Assembly: GCA_051530055.1 (NCBI GenBank)
Contig: CM121341.1
Coordinates: 17,980,001-18,044,000 of the forward strand
Length of the DNA stretch: 64,000 bases
From: Neoechinorhynchus agilis
Taxonomy: Eukaryota > Acanthocephala
Direction of reading: 5' to 3'
The translations under genes were made by a program, and so were the position numbers. Numbering within the stretch: the first letter of the stretch is position 1; every line of letters begins with the position of its first letter. Shown here piece after piece: positions 57,256-64,000 of this stretch. The notes below the pieces were generated by a model. That model was not told the DNA's origin. It did no database searches and saw only the letters and a list, made by a program, of their open reading frames with translations.

Positions 57256-58573
57256 ATGTCGCAACCTCGCGGACGTAAGAAGGAGCAATCAGCGATCGAT
57301 GAAAAACTCGGAGGCGAATATATGACGATCGTAAAGTATTTAAGGCACGACGTTTGTTGCAAGAAGGCCCCGTTGAACAACACTTATGTGGATTACCTAA
57401 AAGGTGAAAAAATCGTGGATGGACTTCTTGGATCCAAATGGGGTATTGATGTGAATTCTGTCGATCCTGTTTTTGTCTCGAGAAACGACTGCACTGCTTT
57501 TGAAGCAAGGATGGTCTTGGTTTTGAACAAAGCCAATTAATGCAAATACATTGAGGTTTTTATTTTAATATGCATCAGAAGCACGATGTTTTGAAGCACA
57601 TTTGAGAAGCTGAAATACTCAAATCTGGGAAAAAGCTTAATTTGAAATTTCTAGCATTCATTTTCGCTTAGGTCCTGATTGATAGAATCATTAAACAAAT
57701 GAAATTAAAAACAGGCTCTGCCCTTTTACGGGACCTCCGAACCTGCATTAGTGGTATTTTGTGATCCACTTTCGGCATTCCACGTGCTTTTCTCTAGAAA
57801 TGAATCTGTCAAATCTTGGACATTGTCGCCTGGTGGCATTTCTGAGCTCTTTTTGGTGGACCGTGAATGCACTTTTGTCGAGGACTCTAGAGTTCTTTTA
57901 ACATTAAATTTAATTTTTGTAACGATCAAAATATCATCACATGAGTACTCGTTAATTTGTATATATCACTCGTTCGTCTCTACCGTCTCAATCTAAGCAA
58001 GATCGTCCGTGATGTATGAGAATGCTCATTGATCAGGACATGATGAAGCGAGCTGAAAAGATCTACAAGAAGCCAAAGAGTGAAACAGACGATAAGAAGC
58101 GATTCTGTCTCAAAATTTTGAATGAAGAGACGGACTTTGATGAAGATGGATTTTATGTATGGTTTTACGACCCACCAACCACGTCCCAATATTTGCTTGG
58201 AGTTGGAGTTGTTATGTTGGTTATTGCAGGATGTCTTTTTCCACTCTGGCCACGACGAGTTCGATCGATTGCATTTTACGGCTCAATGAGCCTGGCAGGG
58301 TTTTTTGGATTCATAATGGCACTTGCTGTTTTTAAGTATATATTATTCGTGTTTTTGTGGACTATTACATTTGGTGAGATACATTTCTGGCTTTTTCCTA
58401 ATCTTACTGAAGACGTTGGATTTTTCGAATCATTTGTGCCAGTTTATGTTTACACCAGATATTCGGAGGTCCGAAGGAAAAAGGAAGAAAGGAAGGAGAA
58501 AAAGAAAAAGGCGGATAGTACAGATGAATCCGATTCGATTGAACCAAATGAGCGCCATGATAAGAATGATTGA
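57256..58573 (+). CDS. SEC62: Translocation protein SEC62
   Basis: ER membrane component that works with SEC61 and SEC63 in post-translational protein import. Exons 57256-57519 and 58037-58573 (intron about 517 bp, phase 0) give 266 residues. The cytosolic N-domain reads IVKYLRHDVCCKKAPLNNTY, VDYLKGEKIVDGLLGSKWGI, RNDCTAFEARM. Exon 2 has MMKRAEKIYKKPKSE, DEDGFYVWFYDPPTTSQYLL, first membrane helix (GVVMLVIAGCLFPLWP), second helix (FFGFIMALAVFKYILFVFLW), then HFWLFPNLTEDVGFFESFVP and a Lys/Glu-rich tail. All family signatures are present; the C-terminal tail is much shorter than in vertebrates and lacks their ribosome-binding extension. The exact donor (57514 or 57520) is uncertain by two codons. 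Confidence 0.9.
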
Positions 58574-60484
58574 TCTACGATTAAAAATTTAAGTTCATCA
58601 TAATCACGAATGTGTTTTTTGAAATGCAAAATCATATCCCGGTTGAGCGTTGAACACGTACAAACATAAGACTTTACGCGAAAACAAGTGAATACATAGC
58701 TTATGTAGGTGCATGGCTTAAACGTTATCTACAGTGTGTGACAATAGTCAGCGTATCGAATTTGTTTTACACGCTCAAAACGAATGTTAGTAATTGCTTG
58801 CATGTTCGAACTATGGGATTTAAGACTACTCATTTCTCTATGTTGGTTGATAATAGATGATTACACCTACGTCTCCTCACTCATTGTCTTTTCGTCACCC
58901 AAAAGCTAGGACGTGTCTCTAGCTCGAGAAAGTATCCGTTTTTGTGATTACACCGGTAAGATCGTGCCGAATGCCTGATACAATCAAGAACCTAACACTC
59001 AATACTATTTCATCGTGGAAAGTGGCTGCATTCATTGCCTCTGTTCCCCAATGAACAAAGGGAAAGTTTACACTTTTCAAATTTTGCAAATCACATTTTA
59101 ACTTTCCTTGACCGGGTCGTTTATGCCACATTCATCTGCTCGCACTCAAAATAAGGATTAAGAACAATGTACCATCAAGCCGTTTTATGTTGCTGCTTTT
59201 TTATCCCGATGCCACAATGGAAGGAAGTGTAGTACACAATATCAATTTCAATTAGCTCAGATGGCGGATGATCTTCTTAATCGTTGTCCCGGAATATTTG
59301 AACACTTTAGTACTGAATTGAATTTCATGTAGCCTCGTATTAAAATTTTATTCGAGTTTCGAATAAAATTCCCCCGACGACAATTCTCTATGATATTACA
59401 ATTTTATGTTTGTTTATGGCGGAAAAATTGAAGACGTTTTATTAAATTCGATATTTCTGCACATGTTACGAAAAATAGTTTCCTAGTTAGCAATTCTAAG
59501 TAGACTTATTCTCAAAAAAGAAGGGAATTTAAACATTATACTGGATAGTAAGTTTTGCAATTTAAAAGTGAAACGCTCATCGATTCCAGCATATAAGATG
59601 ATTTAATAGCCCATATCGAAAAGTTCATAAGTGGTCGCAATCGTACGTGGTTTTATTTAAGTATCGCATAATCCTGGTTTGAATAATTCTACTAGAGAAA
59701 ATAATAACTAATCGTGCGGCCATCCCCTATTGCTTATTTTTGCGTTTTTTTGTTCGTTTGTGTGCGTGCGTATCGATTTTGTTATGGAAAGATCACAACA
59801 AGACAAAAAGTCTTATTCTTGTGCTCATCGCGGATTCCTTATTTCAGACATACCACGATGGCACCGCCAAATGTACCGATTTTCACATGTTTAATTAGAC
59901 AATCGGATCCAGTGAGGTTAGTCTATGTGTCCTGTGTGCGTGATGTACAGTTCTGTTGGTCTGTAGAGCATTCTACCACTGCCACTAGCGGTGGTGGACA
60001 TGTCATCTCAGACTTGATGATGGAACTGAAAACGCATTAATGCCAAGCAGACAAACGCGTTTGCCCACCACTACGTTTGTGGTTGCAGTGCGTAACTTAA
60101 TTCTATCAATTGCTTCCTATTCCACCACCACTGCATCCTTTCTCCTCGTACGCCGACGAAACTGCCACAATTCCCCTGGTGTTTATCACGGCTGCGGTTC
60201 TCATAGTTCAGGCTCTCACAGCCTTGGTGCAGTAGACATAAAGAAAACAAAAAGATCATGTGTGTGTATGACATTAGATTAATAGGTGCCAACATCTAAA
60301 ACGGTGGATTTCTAGCACTAATGCTGTTCATTCTTAGCTCTTTTCCTTCTCTCGCTCGCTCCATGTATACCACCACCACTGCGGTTGCTAAACAAATCGA
60401 AACATACATACTCATTTTCGACGTTCACAAATCGCAACAACCATTACATCCGCTGCCATCCACACCTATCGAACGTGATGATCA
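58574..60484. other. Intergenic, upstream of the F-BAR gene
   Basis: 1.9 kb with no recognised protein. At 59861 an ATG (MAPPNVPIFTCLIRQSDPV) runs into a donor-like GAGGTTAGTC, a possible non-coding or alternative first exon. CCACCAC-rich stretches at 59.98-60.4 kb look like 5' UTR or promoter. Confidence 0.35.
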
Positions 60485-62405
60485 ATGGAGCCGAGTATGA
60501 AGTCTAAGAGGTTGGCGAGGCTCTTTTCTCCATTTGCCAGTGGCGCACATACACCCTCTGCTACGCCTACGCTATCCACGAAACAAAATACCACCGTTCC
60601 CCAACCCGAAACGCAAAGTAATCGATCCATCTTGTCCAGGTCGTCGAAGCACAGTCAGGAGGACATGGACACTCACAGCCATACCTCGTCGTTAAGGCGA
60701 TCATTACCGTTGATCAGAGACAGACGTCAACCGAGCCTCGGCAGCCATCACAACCGGTGGACTGATCTAGCCACCAAGTGTATCTCCGGAGCAGGCGCTG
60801 ATGGAAACGGAGAATTCGTGACGGCTAATCAAGAACGATTGTTCAATGACCGCTCGTTCTATGACCCGAAACAATACGATGTTGCCTTGAAGAGGTGCGA
60901 TGATGGACTTGAACTAACAAATGCACTTCTTAAGATGATCTCGGAACGGGCTGACATCGAACAGCGGCATTCCGAAGCACTTCAATCCTGGAGTTGGAAG
61001 TGGAGGAACTACCTTGATAAGTCGTGTGAATACGGAACCACAAAGGCGACCTGGTATTCGTTGGCCTGCGGAGCCGAACAAGACGTCGAAATTCACAAGA
61101 ACATTCGGTATCGCCTACATAACGATCTAATTGCAAAAATCGATCAGTACAAAAAAGAAAAATACCCGAAAAATCTCCATAGGATTAAGAAAACAAAAGA
61201 CCTTGAACGAGAGTTCGAATCTGCTCAAAAACCGTGGCTTAAACAACTTCACAAAGTAGAGTGCGCAAAGCGCGAGTATTTTATAACTGCAAAGCGTACA
61301 AAACAAGCGGAGGTGGTTGAACGGACCGTTCATTCTGATGTTGGAAGCACTGAGGATCAAAAGAAGCGGATAAGCGAAAAGGTGGACATACTTCGAAAGG
61401 AGTTATCGTTCGCTCATGAGCGCTATCGTCAAAGTGTCAATGAAGCTAGTCAACTCAGAGAACGCTACGTTCAAAATATTGATGATGTATTTATGAAATG
61501 TCAACAGTTCGAAAAAACAAGGCTGGATTTCTTTAAAGAAATGTTCCAAGTTTATACTAACGCATTAATGGGCTCTCCAAACGAAGACTACAAAAAGTCT
61601 GCGAAATTGGGGTCGGAAGCCGTTAAGCTCCATAATACAGGGAAAGATTTGGAATGGTGGGCAGCCACTTATGCTACTGGAACGTTGCAGATGGCAAAAT
61701 GGCCCGTGTTTGAAGAGTACAATGAAAGGTAAGAGATGTGTTAGTAGATTTGACCAAGCATAGTGTTGGTTATTTTTAAAAAAAATAACTTGCGAGTGTC
61801 GACTGTCGACTTTTTTTTCAAAAAATTATATTTTTTATTTTGAATTAACTTTCTTGTCGTTTAGCTCGGCTCCTACGTTCCGGCGCATGCAACATTGTGC
61901 TTCCGTTAATCCGCAGCCGCCGCATGTTCGCCTCGATAGTTTGCATGACAATAATTCGTCCAATATCTCCGCTGTTCGCACTTCATCTCGAATGGGAAAG
62001 CTAGATGCAGATCGAAACTTCGCACTTCTAAGTTCGTTTTGCAAATCGACCGCAAACGCTTCTTGTGCGGTCTCCAATTACCATGTCCATGGTTGGCACT
62101 ATTCACATCGTGAAGATGTCGCAAGTTGGGGTTCCGACGCCGTAGATGGCTTAGTTGATGACGCAAATTTGCTTCCAATTTCAATTCGGGCCTATAGTCG
62201 GTCGCCAAATTCTAGTAGAAGATCGCGGGAAAATGAGAAGGCCGATCAAGATGAACCAAAAAAAGACTATTTGGCAACGACGGCTCAACATAAGTCAGGC
62301 GGCGACTTGGCTCACATAATGTCTGGAAACGGGAAAAAGGAGAGTGACACAATTCCTGAACTGAAGACATCAAAACGAAGAAGTAGAAAGAAGAAGAGCC
62401 ACTAA
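60485..62405 (+). CDS. PACSIN/syndapin-type F-BAR protein without SH3 domain
   Basis: Membrane-bending endocytic adaptor. Exons 60485-61728 and 61865-62405 (136-bp intron) give 594 residues. Residues 1-115 are a Ser/Arg-rich extension not seen in vertebrate PACSINs. The F-BAR domain starts at FYDPKQYDVALKRCDDGLEL, continues through ERADIEQRHSEALQSWSWKW, EVEIHKNI-like EQDVEIHKNIRYRLHNDLIA, FITAKRTKQAEVV and RLDFFKEMFQVYTNAL, and ends AKWPVFEEYNE. Exon 2 is then a hydrophilic tail (PQPPHVRLDSLHDNNSSN) ending in a Lys/Arg cluster (SKRRSRKKKSH). No SH3 domain and no NPF motif, which are hallmarks of the family; an alternative 3' exon outside the window could supply them. The intron phase is correct for this ending. 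Poly(A) signal at 62503. Confidence 0.85.
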
Positions 62406-62502
62406 GAACGGACAAGGGGCCAGTAGATATACCTCGTGCTTGCACCCATCGGAAAACGTATACGTTATTTCCGATACCACGGCTTTACCCCTGCCAGCCC
62501 CC

Positions 62503-62508
62503 AATAAA
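62503..62508 (+). terminator. Poly(A) signal of the F-BAR gene
   Basis: AATAAA 98 nt after the stop at 62405. It supports the SH3-less end as a genuine transcript end. Confidence 0.5.
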
Positions 62509-64000
62509 GCATGCACCGTAGTTAGATTTTTTATTTACAATTAAAACAGCTGACGTAATCTCAATTTTGTGTAAAGCACAGGTTTAGCGGATTCGTGACA
62601 AAAAACAAAGCACAAAAAGTCCATCGAGAAGCGCGACAATTTTTTGTGGGTGTCGTTGACGCAACATTGTCAACTGGGTGTGTCCTTGAACGAAAAAAGT
62701 CTACGAAGTTTTAAGGTAAAACCATCGTGACAAAAAAACGAGGATACGAACAAACTCGACAACTGTCCGTGGACTTGGAGCGAGGCGAAAGTTCCGTGAT
62801 GTTTCTTGTTTGAAATTACTGCAGCTAGATCGGTAAAGTATTTCATTTACTAACTGTTTCTATTAATTAATCCACTCGCATTCAGCATTTTCTTGAGAGG
62901 GCCAACAGAAACTTTGCTTATAGTAAACGAACCCTTTAAAATTTCCACAATTCTCGTAGTTGAAGCGGCAAGAGCTACAGTGATTTGCGAAAACTCCGGT
63001 ACTAAAGGGAAGGTTAAAAATTGAGCCAATTGCGTTTAGCAACATTGCCTAAAGTATCTTTTAAAACTATACTACTTTTCTCATGTTTGATGAACTCCTT
63101 TTCGCTTTGGCTGTAATGTTTATCGGGAACCGAGATCGAAAAAATGATCGATGCGAGATAAAAAATCAGACCAGTGTTGGCGCAAAAATCTTTTTATTTA
63201 TCGCTAAAGAGTCCTTTTCTCAGTCACATGGAAGGAATCCGGCTCACTTCGCTTAAGACTATTCGTTGATACATAGCGAAGTTTCGTAAATGTTAAAGCG
63301 ATTAAAGTCTCTAAATTGAGGTTGGAATTTTACAACTCCCTGCTAAAGGTCGCATGTGAAACATTTTCATTTTGCAATGACCGATTAAGAATAATCATGC
63401 AGCACTATCGTTTTTGATCGATCATATTCGCTTCAATTCAATTTCTCAAAGCAATATTTTTTCTCAGCATTATTTTTGTATAAACAGATTGCTAAGGGGG
63501 AAAACAAGAAACCCTTTCTGACTTTTCTGATATATTCCCAATCGTTAAGGAAGAACCGATAATCATTCCATTGGTCACTAGTACGTCATCAAGGACCACT
63601 GTATGGCTTACAATCGATATAGCACATTTAAGCGATGCGGGCTGCGATGCGCTTGTCTATGTGCGTAGCTTTATGGGCGAATTAGCGGATGCATGCGAGT
63701 GTAGATAAACGAAACTCATCGCTTAGTACATAGTGAAATCTAAAGGATGGATCATAGCCTGGCACCGCACTTAAGAAACCTTCGGTCCTTGGATTTTACT
63801 CATTTAACCGTAAGATGTAGGCGTCGAGTGTCTTTAACAGATACCACTCTTAAATCTCCAGGTTAGTACTTGCCCGCTACGGTGGAATTCTAAATAGAAC
63901 AAAGTACGTAGCTGCATTTGACGTTTGCATAACCGTCCATTATGGTTTAAGTAGCTCGTGAAATGGGCTGCGGCATCGCTGATCGGCCAATGATTATTAG
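62509..64000. other. Right-edge region, one doubtful small frame
   Basis: No confident gene. A minus-strand frame at 63045-62863 encodes 60 residues with a hydrophobic start (LLNAIGSIFNLPFSTGVFA) and six cysteines (CSSC, C, C, C and others) afterwards, like a small secreted cysteine-rich protein, but there is no supporting homology. Confidence 0.3.

Noticed and set aside
59714-60282. Plus-strand frames rich in Thr, Val and His before the F-BAR gene
   Set aside because: Composition follows CCACCAC-type DNA repeats. No domain, and no splice path into the F-BAR exon.
1-64000. LTR retroelements, Polintons or other capsid-bearing elements
   Set aside because: I found no gag, protease, integrase or capsid-like coding sequence. 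All recognisable retroelements are LINEs or Penelope-like.
1-64000. CRISPR arrays or bacterial operons
   Set aside because: No spaced direct repeats. Spliced genes and animal-specific families exclude a prokaryote.

Overview
The window is animal (metazoan) nuclear DNA, AT-rich, with split host genes whose introns are mostly 42-56 bp. Reading splice sites together with protein similarity gives introns of 46, 47, 45 and 49 bp in SQOR, 43 bp in PCMT1, 42 and 46 bp in SPTLC2, 56 bp in HSCB, and 56, 50 and 52 bp in a secreted PAN-domain gene. That habit and the gene set suggest a small-intron ecdysozoan, most likely a nematode or nematode-like animal. The phylum is an inference.

Host genes, left to right: SPTLC2 (minus, 1-1766, running off the left edge); a tandem pair of small secreted-protein genes (minus, 3.4-7.8 kb), one copy disrupted by a Penelope-like element (PLE); a divergent furin/kexin-like protease (8653-10255); a small Arg/Cys/Gln-rich protein (minus, 13.9-14.3 kb); a large unrecognised protein (16113-17804); PCMT1 (20745-21465); a decayed glutathione S-transferase (36.2-36.8 kb); a 59-residue YPPP-repeat protein (37043-37222); PGAP1 (minus, 45.8-41.0 kb); SQOR (46936-50320, 8 exons); a secreted PAN/Apple protein (50703-52363); HSCB (minus); NDUFS8 (minus); SEC62 (57256-58573); and a PACSIN/syndapin F-BAR protein (60485-62405). 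The right third is gene-dense and encodes housekeeping functions: mitochondrial sulfide oxidation, Fe-S assembly, complex I, ER translocation and GPI-anchor remodelling.

The middle (about 18-44 kb) is dominated by retroelement debris. There are two families of non-LTR elements with a restriction-like endonuclease and a Cys/His motif, mostly 3' ends. A jockey-like LINE is present in several pieces. Another AP-endonuclease LINE lies at 33.2-35.4 kb. An RTE LINE is nested inside one arm of an inverted duplication. Four PLEs carry RT and GIY-YIG domains.

The most interesting signal is a set of hammerhead-ribozyme cores (CTGANGA, helix II, GAAA followed by a palindromic ACGT or ATAT mini-helix III). 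They occur on opposite strands in the inverted repeats bounding two PLEs. They also occur in short stand-alone elements about 125-210 bp long that carry no protein, and in a segment present in one copy of a dispersed repeat but absent from another. This looks like an active or recently active PLE/hammerhead system with small non-autonomous (retrozyme-like) riders.
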